Part shown: positions 43,961-53,313 of the stretch, piece by piece
How the letters are laid out: each line of letters begins with the position of its first letter
Position numbering within the stretch: position 1 is the first letter of the stretch
Origin: Sphingobacteriales bacterium
GTDB lineage: Bacteria > Bacteroidota > Bacteroidia > Chitinophagales > JADJOU01
Length of the DNA stretch: 64,000 nt
Assembly (NCBI GenBank): GCA_021297855.1
Contig: JAJTHM010000055.1
Span: forward strand, 1 to 64,000
Reading direction: 5' to 3'
Notes under the pieces: model-generated
Told to the model about the DNA's origin: nothing
Seen by the model: the letters and a program-made list of their open reading frames with translations, nothing else
Databases searched by the model: none
Program-made: the position numbers and the translations under genes

Positions 43961-46354
43961 ATGACCCTCTACGAAAAACTCCAACTAGCCTCTAGCGAAG
44001 AAGATGTCAAAGACGCTTATATCAAAGCCATAGGTATCAAGGAGTATCAGAAAAATTTGATAGATATTCAGACCAAGGAAATCTGGTTTGAAGCTAAAGA
44101 GGGTGGACGAAACTCGACCTATGCCATGTTTACCCAGCTAATGCACTATGTACAAGTGGCACTCGACCGAGGGGAATATATACCGCCATTCTTAGCGGTT
44201 ATCGATACGCAGAAAGCAGCTATCATGAAAAGTGAGGATGTCATACCCTTTCTAGCTAAAAAGACTATCAAGTGGGGTAAATCGGCGAGTGGCTATACAC
44301 AAGAAGCCTTAGATGAAGTCTCGGCTTATATCGGGACGTATTTTGTCAGCTTCAAGATAGAAACCCACGAAGAGGAGTTTATCCATACGATAAAAAATGC
44401 TATAGTCAAAGGCGATATTATCCGCACCCAAATCACCCCGGACAATCTCAAGCAGGTATTTGATAAATGGGTAGCGATGATAGGGCGAGAGATACGAGAC
44501 ATAGCCGAAGAAGATTATGCCTTGCTCTTCTTTGCCGACATCATGAGCGATGGCACGGTATCGACCCATACAGACTTGACTGCCGAGCTGCTGCATCGAA
44601 ATAATCAACCTGTATTTATGCTCAATGGCAAGCTCTACGAACTATCCAACCGAGAAGGCTACCGACAGTTCTGGGCTATCTATCATCGACCGCCTAAGGC
44701 TGAATACCGAAATTATCTTCTAGAGCGCAGAGATAGTCTGATCCCTATCGACGAGCGCAGCTTCAAAGGGGCGTATTATACCCCACTCGCTGTGGTGGAC
44801 AAGGCTTATGATAAACTGACCGAAACCCTCGGCAAAAACTGGCAGAAAGACTATATCGTCTGGGATATGTGCTGTGGGGTAGGAAACCTCGAAATCAAGC
44901 ACTCCAACCCTCGCAATATATTTATGTCCACCCTCGATAGCGAAGATATCGATGTGATGAAAGCCACCAAAACCTGTGTAGCTGCTACCCGATTTCAGTA
45001 TGATTATCTCAATGATGACATAGCCGACGATGGCTCGATAGATTATACACTGACCAATAAAGTCCCCCAAGCTCTCCGACAAGCTATAGCCGATGGAAAG
45101 AAAATACTGGTGCTGATCAATCCGCCGTATGCGGAAAGTGGCAGTGGTATAGGTAAAGGGGATAAAAATAAAATAGAAGTAGAACAAACACAAATAAATA
45201 CTCTAATGAAAACCCAAGAAATGGGTTATGCAAGTAAAGAATTGTTTGTTCAGTTTTTGGCAAGAATTGCAAAAGAAATACCTTCTGCAACTTTAGCCAT
45301 GTTTAGTACATTGAAATATGTCAATGCTCCAAATTTTGAGAAATTTAGAGGAATTTGGAATGCTAAATATTTAGGTGGATTTGTAGTACATAGTAAAGCA
45401 TTTGATGGATTAAAAGGTGATTTTCCTATTGGATTTTTAGTGTGGAAAACAGATCACCGTTCTCAAAAAAAACAACCAATAATTGAAATTATTACTGAAG
45501 TTATTGATAAAAATGCTAAGCCTATTGGAGAAAAAAGTTTTCATAATTTGCCAAATAAAATATTCCTAAATGCATGGATGAAAAAGTCAATGACAAATAA
45601 TGAACTTGCATTGCCTTTATCTAATGCTTTAACTATTTCGAAAAATCCAAGAATAAAAATGTCATGTGATAATATGAAAGGATTTTTATTTGCTGGAAAT
45701 AACGATTTTCAAAATTCATTAACAGGCACTTTAATTACATCATCAATATATACAGGTCGAAATGGTGGAGGTGTATATATAGACCAAAAAAACCTTTGGC
45801 AGGCTGCAATTGTATTCTCCGTTCGAAGATTAATTAAACCTACATGGCTAAATGACCGCGACCAGTTCCTGCAACCTACAGAGCCGCTGACCGAAGAGTT
45901 TAAGACTGACTGCCTGATATGGATGTTATTTAATGGTTCTAACCTCACTGCCTCTGCCAATGACCTCGACTGGAACGATAAAAAATGGTCGATAGTCAAT
46001 CACTTCATTCCTTTTACAGAAGAAGAAGTCGGCGCACCTGATCGGTTTGAGTCAGACTTTATGGTCCAATATCTCCGAGATAAGAAGCTCAGCTCTGAAG
46101 CCAAAGCTGTCCTCGATGAGGGGCGCAAGTTATGGAGAGCCTACTTCGCCCATACCGATGTACGAGCTATGCGCGATGAGCTGAAACTAAACCGCCCCGA
46201 TGTAGGCTGGTATCAAGTCCGCAAGGCACTGGAAGCTCGAAATAAAAGTGGAGATTTTTCTGTAGTCAGTTTTGTAGCATTTAAAACGGCTTATGAAGTC
46301 TTGAGTGACAAGCTAAGACCCATGGTGTATGAATTGGGATTTTTGAGGAAATAG
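43961..46354 (+). CDS. Adenine-specific DNA methyltransferase with N-terminal nuclease-like motif (type IIG-like)
   Basis: A 797-residue cytoplasmic protein. An N6-adenine methyltransferase core is clear: motif I DMCCGVGN (about 301-308) and catalytic motif IV NPPY (about 387-390, in LINPPYAES). Near the N-terminus, Asp35, Glu44 and Lys46 (DIQTKEIWFEAK) fit a D-Xn-ExK nuclease active site, so one chain may cut and methylate, as in type IIG enzymes. The order of domains is nuclease-like, helical, methyltransferase, presumed target recognition, C-terminal helical. Codons ~400-632 are strongly AT-rich compared with both flanks, a sign of recombination at the specificity region. The reading frame is intact. 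No separate specificity or nuclease gene is adjacent. Confidence 0.78.
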   Translation: MTLYEKLQLASSEEDVKDAYIKAIGIKEYQKNLIDIQTKEIWFEAKEGGRNSTYAMFTQLMHYVQVALDRGEYIPPFLAVIDTQKAAIMKSEDVIPFLAKKTIKWGKSASGYTQEALDEVSAYIGTYFVSFKIETHEEEFIHTIKNAIVKGDIIRTQITPDNLKQVFDKWVAMIGREIRDIAEEDYALLFFADIMSDGTVSTHTDLTAELLHRNNQPVFMLNGKLYELSNREGYRQFWAIYHRPPKAEYRNYLLERRDSLIPIDERSFKGAYYTPLAVVDKAYDKLTETLGKNWQKDYIVWDMCCGVGNLEIKHSNPRNIFMSTLDSEDIDVMKATKTCVAATRFQYDYLNDDIADDGSIDYTLTNKVPQALRQAIADGKKILVLINPPYAESGSGIGKGDKNKIEVEQTQINTLMKTQEMGYASKELFVQFLARIAKEIPSATLAMFSTLKYVNAPNFEKFRGIWNAKYLGGFVVHSKAFDGLKGDFPIGFLVWKTDHRSQKKQPIIEIITEVIDKNAKPIGEKSFHNLPNKIFLNAWMKKSMTNNELALPLSNALTISKNPRIKMSCDNMKGFLFAGNNDFQNSLTGTLITSSIYTGRNGGGVYIDQKNLWQAAIVFSVRRLIKPTWLNDRDQFLQPTEPLTEEFKTDCLIWMLFNGSNLTASANDLDWNDKKWSIVNHFIPFTEEEVGAPDRFESDFMVQYLRDKKLSSEAKAVLDEGRKLWRAYFAHTDVRAMRDELKLNRPDVGWYQVRKALEARNKSGDFSVVSFVAFKTAYEVLSDKLRPMVYELGFLRK

Positions 46355-46765
46355 GTTTAGATGTAAGAGGTTAGATATGAGATGTTAGATATTAGAAGTG
46401 AGAAATAAGAAATAGGTATTCAGCTCTTAGTGCGCTTTGTGGGATTCTTTATTCATGTTGAAATGGTTTTATTAAGGAATTCATATTTGCTGCGCAGGAG
46501 TGCACTTGGTGGTTAATAAAAGGGTGACTTGAGATATGAGATGTAAGATGTTAGATATTAGATGTTAGAGATGAGAAGTGAGAAATTAGAAATAAGAAAT
46601 AGGTATTCAGCTCTTAGTGCACTTTGTGGGATTCTTTATTCATGTTGAAATGGTTTTATTAAGGAATTCATATTTGCTGCGCAGGAGTGCACTTGGTGGT
46701 TAGAGGTTAGAGATGAGAAGTGAGAAAACGAGCTGTATTTGGTAATATAAATGAAAAATTAGGGC
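46355..46765. repeat. TTAGA-type repeats with a 115-bp direct duplication
   Basis: The spacer carries three arrays of TTAGATGTTAGATATTAGA units with a GAAGTGAGAAATAAGAAATAGG tail (46355-46415, 46538-46605, 46700-46730). Between them a 115-bp segment occurs twice, 46401-46515 and 46588-46702, with one mismatch (TAGTGCGC against TAGTGCAC), a 187-bp period. The duplicated part contains TTTGCTGCGCAGGAGTGCACTTGG. The stop codon of the methyltransferase gene lies in a GAAATAGG like the repeat tail. No gene is supported here. Confidence 0.85.
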
Positions 46766-47932
46766 ATGAAATTAAGTATCGAGAAAAAAATAGAATACCT
46801 AGACAAGGTAAGCGCCTATTACTGTAGTTTAAGTCATAATGTATTCAGTGATTATAAAAATCAAATGGATATAGTGCTGGGGCTAGAAGATGAATACACC
46901 TATCTCACCTCTACGGAAACCTATGAAAATGATATAGAGAATCCTTATCTGCGAATAGAATTGAACGAATGGGATCAGCTCCTAGCAGAAATAGAAATTC
47001 AACATCAAGATAAAAGGCTCTATCCTCATTTTTACCAAGATGCCTCCTTGGATCTCGGGTCTATTGAAGCTAGTTTAGATATCGATGGCACTAAATACAA
47101 ATTGGACAAATATCAGCTTCTCAGATATACCAAACTCCAATTGCAGAATTTGACTAGATTTAAAATCATGGATAGCCTGCGACCGCAGAATAAGGAAAAT
47201 CGAAATAGAGTGAAAGAAATGTTTAAGGACTACAATGAAAGTCTAGATAAAAAGCTTTCAAACGTCGAAGAGACAGAACTCAATCATAAAAAAGACATTG
47301 AATTAGCCGATTTTTATCTATCCGTAATTAATAAATTTAAGACCGTAAAACCGCTAGGAGAGATCATAGCTCAGGAGTTCAGACCCTATCAGCCAGACTA
47401 TAAAAAAGAATATAGGTATAGTGACCATCCTGTGTGGGATATGCCTTGTATTTTCCGATTAAAACAGGGTCGTATAGATCCTACTATCCAGTATTCTATA
47501 GTATATAAAAATGAATTCTTATACCAAGGGATAAAGGAGATAGACAATTATCATGACTTTACATTGATATCAGAGTTCAATCATGGTATGCTAGTACCGA
47601 CCGATAGCTGTCAGATATTTTCTATCATAGATCCATCGGTGAGTATTGGGCTTTGGTATATTTTAGGATCCTATTACTATAAAAAAATCGGATATAGAGC
47701 TTTTGCTATGAATACTCCTTTTTTAGATATTCCTATCCCTATACTCGATGCTATGTATCAGCCATATTTTGCAGATAGCTTGAATCTATATGGATATTAT
47801 AAAGAAAGGCAAGAATCTTATCGTAGATTAGTGGATAACACAAAAGCTATCTATGCTCATCAAGGAGAAAAAGCGGCTAATTATTATATAGAGTTGACAT
47901 TAAATGAACTAGATGAAGGTTCTGCTTTTTAG
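46766..47932 (+). CDS. Large protein of unknown function downstream of the methyltransferase
   Basis: A 388-residue soluble protein; no signal peptide, membrane segment or family that I recognise. It starts at ATG 46766 (MKLSIEKKIEYLDKVSAYYC). The N-terminal half is charged and helical; residues ~120-185 look like a coiled coil (NRNRVKEMFKDYNESLDKKL, NVEETELNHKKDIELADFYL). The C-terminal half is richer in aromatic residues (DFTLISEFNHGMLVPTDSCQ, DPSVSIGLWYILGSYYYKK) and suggests a compact alpha/beta domain. The gene sits between TTAGA-type repeat arrays, on the same strand as the methyltransferase and the 48093 gene. Confidence 0.65.
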   Translation: MKLSIEKKIEYLDKVSAYYCSLSHNVFSDYKNQMDIVLGLEDEYTYLTSTETYENDIENPYLRIELNEWDQLLAEIEIQHQDKRLYPHFYQDASLDLGSIEASLDIDGTKYKLDKYQLLRYTKLQLQNLTRFKIMDSLRPQNKENRNRVKEMFKDYNESLDKKLSNVEETELNHKKDIELADFYLSVINKFKTVKPLGEIIAQEFRPYQPDYKKEYRYSDHPVWDMPCIFRLKQGRIDPTIQYSIVYKNEFLYQGIKEIDNYHDFTLISEFNHGMLVPTDSCQIFSIIDPSVSIGLWYILGSYYYKKIGYRAFAMNTPFLDIPIPILDAMYQPYFADSLNLYGYYKERQESYRRLVDNTKAIYAHQGEKAANYYIELTLNELDEGSAF

Positions 47933-47940
47933 AAATTAGG

Positions 47941-48021
47941 GATGTATAGATGATAGATATTAGACGTTAGAAGTTAGATCATAGATACTAGATGTTGGAT
48001 ATTAGATGCTAGAGATGAGAG
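47941..48021 (+). repeat. TTAGA-type degenerate intergenic repeat array
   Basis: Units such as GATAGATATTAGACGTTAGAAGTTAGAT and TAGATGTTGGATATTAGATGC fill the spacer between two unknown genes. They belong to the same family as the arrays at 112-223 and 46355-46730 but are more diverged, and the GAAATAGG tail is missing. Confidence 0.75.
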
Positions 48022-48092
48022 GGGTAATTTTAAAAGGAAAATATGAGTGTATTTTGTGAAGTTTTATCAATAAAAAATGATGCGAGTAAACT

Positions 48093-50009
48093 ATGATTAA
48101 AAAATGGTTTGACAAATTATTGGGTAAATACGAAGATCTGAATCTAGATACTGATAAAGATAGGCTAGCAGACACATTTGACCAGCTGGCTAGGTATAAA
48201 GCCGAGGACAGAGCGATAGGATTTAAAATAATAGAATCTCGCCAATCAGGATTCATCGTCAAGGTTGAGGGACTATACGCTTTTGTAGCTTATCTTAAAA
48301 TGCCATGGTTCTATGCTGATATTAAAAAATGGCATACTATAGCACCCTATATGATCGATTGTAAAATGGGGGGTAAGATACAGCGTATGTCCTATGAGGA
48401 CAATCTTTATGTGACCATCGATGCTTCAGATACTGTACTGAAAACTGCTACATTTCAAATCCATAAGGCTTATCGATGTATCGTATTATGGAAGAATAAT
48501 CAAAGTGTGCTAGTAGAGTTAGGGCAAAATTTTGACTGGAAATGTGGGTCAATCGAAGCCGAGGTCAAAAAGTCATCATTTTACTTTCTAGAAGAATTTA
48601 AAGACTTGAATATCGGAGATTCATTTGTCACTTTTTTCCACGGATTCGAAACCGAAGGTAAAATGATATTTGGACACCAATGGGTGGACAAAGAATTAGA
48701 AAATGGAGAATTAGAAAAACTAATAGGTAGTGTACAACCTATCACGATACACAAGGAATCGCGCCATAAATATACCTATTGGTATAGAGGACAGTATCAG
48801 TGCCAACTCAGTATTACAGAAGATATTTATGGCGATAGTTATCCGCTGGATATTCTAGAACAATATTTAAATAATTTGGCAGATAATAGTACAATCTTAT
48901 GCGAGTTTATAGCTATAGGAAAGCTGAAATATAAAATAAAGCTAAAACTAGCCGACCAACTTTGCCAAGCAATTTATGATATTCATATTCAGAAAAATAA
49001 GAAACAAATTGTAGAGATCGCAGACAAGCTGAACTCAAAATCGAAACCTGCACCTAAACCAATAGTAGTAAATCGCAAGGATGAAAAAGTGCAATATCTC
49101 CATACGATACAAGAATTTACAGTAAAAATAGATGAAAATGGAGTCAAGACCTACTGGTTAGACGATAACTATAATGGCATTCCCCATTTAATGTTCAAAG
49201 AAATAAAATCAGATCAACCACTCAAAAAAAAATTGCGAAAACTAATCAATCTAGCAGTGAACGGGGATAAGTTATGGTTTTATATTTCGGATAAATTAGG
49301 TAAGAAAAACATACTTTATATACAGCAAACCATAGAATCAGCCAATAAGAATTTAACCGATTGGCCTATAAACAAAGAAAAAAATAAGGTAGAGATAAAA
49401 AAGGCCATCGTATCTGACAGGATAAGCGAATCGATGGCTGATGAACTAGATTCTATAATGGATACAGAGCAGGATATCGCTATTAGATATGATGCCGATG
49501 GTAAACGAAGGTATTGGTTTCAGAACTATGAGTGCAAGAAAATACGTTTTTTTGAAAACTATCTCGAAAATGTAAAATATATTAATCCTGTCAAGCGCTA
49601 TTTACAAGGCCTGAGCGATTGTTCGACCATTCGGTGTGTGATTACCGGTATAGATACTCGGAAAAATAAACTGCATATCAAACTGAGTAATATGTATAAA
49701 GAAGCGCCTCATCAATCCATGATTTTAGATACTGAAAAGGAACGATTTATAGGCAAAGAGGAACTAATTGATATTCGTTATGAAAATAATCTGCCTATAT
49801 TCTATCTCAAGAATCAATGGAAGTGTCGGTTTCCTCGATCTTATAGCGCAGTACCCAATAATAAAGGAAAGATAATGAAGTATATAGAACTAAATAATCC
49901 TTTCTGGATGACTTGTATCATTACAGGGCGCGATCGCCATTCGGAAGAGTATATATTAGAATTGACCAAAGAGCAGCAGGAGGAGATAATCAAGTCTATA
50001 ATTGAGTGA
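48093..50009 (+). CDS. Repeat-built protein of unknown function (possible OB/S1- or SH3-like modules)
   Basis: A 638-residue soluble protein with no signal peptide. It appears to consist of about five or six related beta-rich modules of 75-100 residues, each pairing a W/Y-rich strand segment (YWYRGQYQCQLS; YWLDDNYNGIPHLMF; YWFQNYECKKIRFF; FYLKNQWKCRFP) with a later V-T-G-x-D-x-x-x-x-x-L-x-L-x-like strand (CVITGIDTRKNKLHIKL; CIITGRDRHSEEYILEL; CEFIAIGKLKYKIKL). The second feature resembles S1/OB folds, but the family link is an inference. Its 3' end is 19 bp from the convergent mutS2 gene. I do not recognise a characterised homologue. Confidence 0.65.
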   Translation: MIKKWFDKLLGKYEDLNLDTDKDRLADTFDQLARYKAEDRAIGFKIIESRQSGFIVKVEGLYAFVAYLKMPWFYADIKKWHTIAPYMIDCKMGGKIQRMSYEDNLYVTIDASDTVLKTATFQIHKAYRCIVLWKNNQSVLVELGQNFDWKCGSIEAEVKKSSFYFLEEFKDLNIGDSFVTFFHGFETEGKMIFGHQWVDKELENGELEKLIGSVQPITIHKESRHKYTYWYRGQYQCQLSITEDIYGDSYPLDILEQYLNNLADNSTILCEFIAIGKLKYKIKLKLADQLCQAIYDIHIQKNKKQIVEIADKLNSKSKPAPKPIVVNRKDEKVQYLHTIQEFTVKIDENGVKTYWLDDNYNGIPHLMFKEIKSDQPLKKKLRKLINLAVNGDKLWFYISDKLGKKNILYIQQTIESANKNLTDWPINKEKNKVEIKKAIVSDRISESMADELDSIMDTEQDIAIRYDADGKRRYWFQNYECKKIRFFENYLENVKYINPVKRYLQGLSDCSTIRCVITGIDTRKNKLHIKLSNMYKEAPHQSMILDTEKERFIGKEELIDIRYENNLPIFYLKNQWKCRFPRSYSAVPNNKGKIMKYIELNNPFWMTCIITGRDRHSEEYILELTKEQQEEIIKSIIE

Positions 50010-50028
50010 TAGCAACGCAAAAAATCTC

Positions 50029-52392
50029 CTAAAAATATACATACGTCACCCCTTCCCCGCCATTTTCTGGCAAAGCCGCTTCGTATTTGGTCACACTCTT
50101 ATATTGGCGCAATTGGTTAATTATCTCCGTTCGAAGTTTCCCTTTGCCATGAATGATCTTGATTTCATGGAAATTATTGAGTAAAGCCCTATTAATAAAA
50201 TCATCGAGTTCAGCTATACCCTCATACGTAAATTTTCCTCTTATATCCAACTCGCGCGAGCTGGATCTATCTATTGCAATTAATCGCTTAGTTACTGCCT
50301 TTTTCTTATTTTCCTCAGGCGGCAGAAGAATCAATTCAGAAGCAGAAATAGTAGATTTCATATTATCAAAAATAACTGTCACCTTATCCTTATTCATTTT
50401 TTCAATAATACCTATGGCATTCGTTTGTATAAATTGAACTCGATTCCCTATAGATAGTTTTTGATTAGGATCTACTTGATGAATTTGTTTGAAAAGTTCT
50501 TTAGATGTTTTAGCAGATTCTACTTTTTCTTCATTCAGCAGTTCCTGCTCATGAGCTAACTCTTCCAACTTCTTCTTGTTCTTTAACCCGTCTTTGAATA
50601 GTTTCAATTCTTTCTCCTTTTCCGCGATTTGTTCTTGAAGCAAAAGTGTTTTTTCATAGCGCATTTTTTTTCGCATAAGATCCATATCCAGATGGAGTCT
50701 ATTCCAATCTTTCAATTGCTTTTTCAACTCCATTTCAGATTTTTCCAATTCCTTTTTCTGCAGATGTAAATCTTTTTCCTTCTTTTCCAATTTGAATAAT
50801 TGTCTATCGTATTTCACCTTTTCGCTTTCGCTTAAGGCTTCCGCTCGCTTAATCACTTCTGCATTTAAACCCATCTTGCGCGCGATATGAAACGTGTATG
50901 AGCTGCCAGGAAATCCTACGGATAATTTAAACAAAGGTTCTAATTTAGTCTCATCGAAAAGCATACTGGCGCTAAACGTATCTTTTCTCGATTCAGAAAA
51001 CTTCTTTAAATCACTATAATGTGTAGTAGCTATGATAATAGACTTGTGGCTTAAAATTTTCTCTAATACAGATTGTGCCATAGCAGCACCAAAGGAAGGA
51101 TCTGTGCCATCTCCAAGCTCATCGAAGAGAAACAATGAGTCTTGATTCGCGCACTTCATCATATGATTCCATAATCTCAATTTAGAAGAATAAGTACTTA
51201 ACTCATCTTCTATCGACTGTAAATCCCCTAAATCTCCAATGATATCCGCAAAAAGGGGGACAACAGAGTTTCCTTCGGCTGGGATAGGGATAGCCTTCTT
51301 AGTCATGAGGCCAAGAAGGCCTAAGGTCTTTAATGTAACCGTTTTTCCTCCTGCATTCGGCCCACTAATTACGAGTAGATGATAACCTTCCTCAAAAGTT
51401 AGATGGAAGGGGACAACTGATGTATGGTCTTTCTTTGTCTTTAATTTCAATAATGGGTGAAAGGCATTTTTTAAATTAAACTTATTGCCTATTTTTGGGA
51501 TACTCCCATCGATCTTAGCCATGAATCTAACGAGGGCTTGAATAGAATCCCATTCTGCCATGTACTCTTGGTATTGAAATATTAGATTCTTATATTTAGC
51601 CAGAAAGGCCGTGAGTTGCATTAGAATTTTTCGAATCTCTCTATCTTCTTCACGCTCCAATTCTGAGGCTTCATTATTCAGATAAATAGTTTCAGCTGGC
51701 TCCATATAGACTACATTTCCAGATTCTGATTCATCGAGAATAATCCCTTTTATAGATCGCTTAAAGGCAGACTGCAATGCTAGTACTCTTCGGCTCTGTC
51801 TCAAAGATTCTTGAATCTCGTGAAGATGTCCCGATTGTTTTGCTGCATTTAGAGCTCGAGAAAATGCATTATCAATTTCAGATTGAATAGATTTTTTCCT
51901 GTCACGGATTTGAGCTAACTCTTTGCTTGCAGAAGATTTTACCTTTCCATTTTCATCTATAACGCGCTCGATTTCTCGAAGCAATGCTGTATCATAAAAC
52001 AAAACACCCGCCTTATGCATAAGCATTTCCAACTCATTCTGATTGGTAGTCTCTTTAAAAAATGTTTTGATATCTCTCACATTTGAAACGAGTAAACCGA
52101 GATTGAATATATCCTCGACAGGTACCACATAATTTTCAATATCTAATTTATTCAAATGAAAATTGAACTCAAATATATGCTGTATAGTAAAATCAGGAAA
52201 TTGCGTTTTCAAAAAACGATATTCTGAAAGATAGATATATACCTTCTCAATTTCAGACCTCTTTAACTCTTTATCAATAAAATTTTTCTTATAAAATTCT
52301 ATACCATATTCAGACAAAAAGCATCGATAGACTTCATTTAAAACCAAGTCAAATTCAAGTAGTTTTTCTGTTTGTTCTTTATAGTTAATCAT
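50029..52392 (-). CDS. mutS2: MutS2-family ATPase/endonuclease
   Basis: A 787-residue MutS homologue without the mismatch-reading domains. The N-terminal helical core is followed by the ATPase domain with Walker A GPNAGGKT (about 344-351), FLFDELGDGTDPSFGAAMA (Walker B) and IIATTHYSDLKKF. A long coiled coil (about 520-640) leads to a C-terminal Smr nuclease domain (LDIRGKFTYEGIAELDDFI, IIHGKGKLRTEI). The family suppresses homologous recombination or rescues collided ribosomes. It lies 6 bp after the recombinase gene, in one operon with it and the kinase. Confidence 0.96.
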   Translation of the reverse strand: MINYKEQTEKLLEFDLVLNEVYRCFLSEYGIEFYKKNFIDKELKRSEIEKVYIYLSEYRFLKTQFPDFTIQHIFEFNFHLNKLDIENYVVPVEDIFNLGLLVSNVRDIKTFFKETTNQNELEMLMHKAGVLFYDTALLREIERVIDENGKVKSSASKELAQIRDRKKSIQSEIDNAFSRALNAAKQSGHLHEIQESLRQSRRVLALQSAFKRSIKGIILDESESGNVVYMEPAETIYLNNEASELEREEDREIRKILMQLTAFLAKYKNLIFQYQEYMAEWDSIQALVRFMAKIDGSIPKIGNKFNLKNAFHPLLKLKTKKDHTSVVPFHLTFEEGYHLLVISGPNAGGKTVTLKTLGLLGLMTKKAIPIPAEGNSVVPLFADIIGDLGDLQSIEDELSTYSSKLRLWNHMMKCANQDSLFLFDELGDGTDPSFGAAMAQSVLEKILSHKSIIIATTHYSDLKKFSESRKDTFSASMLFDETKLEPLFKLSVGFPGSSYTFHIARKMGLNAEVIKRAEALSESEKVKYDRQLFKLEKKEKDLHLQKKELEKSEMELKKQLKDWNRLHLDMDLMRKKMRYEKTLLLQEQIAEKEKELKLFKDGLKNKKKLEELAHEQELLNEEKVESAKTSKELFKQIHQVDPNQKLSIGNRVQFIQTNAIGIIEKMNKDKVTVIFDNMKSTISASELILLPPEENKKKAVTKRLIAIDRSSSRELDIRGKFTYEGIAELDDFINRALLNNFHEIKIIHGKGKLRTEIINQLRQYKSVTKYEAALPENGGEGVTYVYF

Positions 52393-52398
52393 GGTGAA

Positions 52399-53310
52399 TT
52401 ATTCCTTCTTGTATAGTGGATGATAGAGTTCTATTGTTTTCCTCAAAAATTGGTTATCTAAATGAGTATATATCTCTGTAGTGGTTATGGATACATGGCC
52501 GAGCATTTCCTGGACAGCGCGCAAATCAGCTCCCCCTTCCACTAAATGCGTAGCAAAAGAATGACGGAAAGTATGTGGGGAAATATTTTTTCGCAATCCG
52601 ATGAGACTCGCTTGTTTTTTTATCATATTGAAAACAGAAATTCGCGACAAAGGAGTCCCTTTCAGATTTAGGAAAACAAAATCTTTATGTTCTTCAGCTA
52701 CCGATTTCTTCTTTCTATAGTTATCTAAATATATTTTTAAATACTTGATAGCATCTGACCCTATAGGCACTATGCGCTCTTTATTGCCTTTGCCGATGAC
52801 TTTCACGATTTCTACATCCAATTGAATCTCGGATAGTTTTAAATTCAAAAGTTCAGTAATTCTCAGTCCACAGCTATATAGAACCTCTAGGATAGCCCTA
52901 TCCCGAGTACCACCTTCTGTGCTCACATCAATAGATTCCAACAATTTTTCAATCTCTTCAAAACTTAAAGTATCTGGTAGTTTTCTTATCAATTTTGGAG
53001 CATCTATCAATTCGGCAGCATTTTGATTCGTATAATTTTGATAGACTAAAAAATTGAAAAAAGTTTTCAATCCAGATAAAATTCTAGCTTGCGTGGACTC
53101 TTGTATGGAAAAGTTATCAATAAGATATGCAAAAAAATCCTCAATATTATTTCTACTAAGGTTTAAAACTGTCAGCTTTGGATTTTGAAAATCACAGAAG
53201 ACATGTAATTTTTGAATGTCGTTGAGATAAGCGTCAATAGTATGCCTGGAAGCATTCTTCTCAAGTTTTAGAAAATTTTTGAACTCCAAAATTAAAAAAT
53301 TCCAATCCAT
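52399..53310 (-). CDS. xerD: Tyrosine recombinase XerD/XerC
   Basis: A 303-residue site-specific recombinase. The N-terminal SAM-like DNA-binding domain (FLKLEKNASRHTIDAYLNDIQ) is followed by the catalytic domain with Arg in YSCGLRITELLNL, His-x-x-Arg in PHTFRHSFATH, His in LGHVSITTTEIYTH and Tyr in the last motif. The length and motifs are those of chromosomal XerC/D rather than of an integron integrase, which would have an extra insertion. It fits dimer resolution at dif. The gene lies 3 bp after the kinase gene and 6 bp before mutS2. Confidence 0.93.
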   Translation of the reverse strand: MDWNFLILEFKNFLKLEKNASRHTIDAYLNDIQKLHVFCDFQNPKLTVLNLSRNNIEDFFAYLIDNFSIQESTQARILSGLKTFFNFLVYQNYTNQNAAELIDAPKLIRKLPDTLSFEEIEKLLESIDVSTEGGTRDRAILEVLYSCGLRITELLNLKLSEIQLDVEIVKVIGKGNKERIVPIGSDAIKYLKIYLDNYRKKKSVAEEHKDFVFLNLKGTPLSRISVFNMIKKQASLIGLRKNISPHTFRHSFATHLVEGGADLRAVQEMLGHVSITTTEIYTHLDNQFLRKTIELYHPLYKKE

Positions 53311-53313
53311 TGC

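Noticed and set aside
44720-45193. Minus-strand frame of 157 codons inside the methyltransferase gene
   Set aside because: The opposite strand encodes motif I and NPPY in this stretch. The antisense frame is a by-product of the GC-rich flank and has no recognisable features.
52399-53310. XerD as integrase of a mobile element
   Set aside because: It lies in a tight operon with the kinase and mutS2 and has the length and motifs of the chromosomal recombinase. No attachment-site repeats or tRNA gene flank it.
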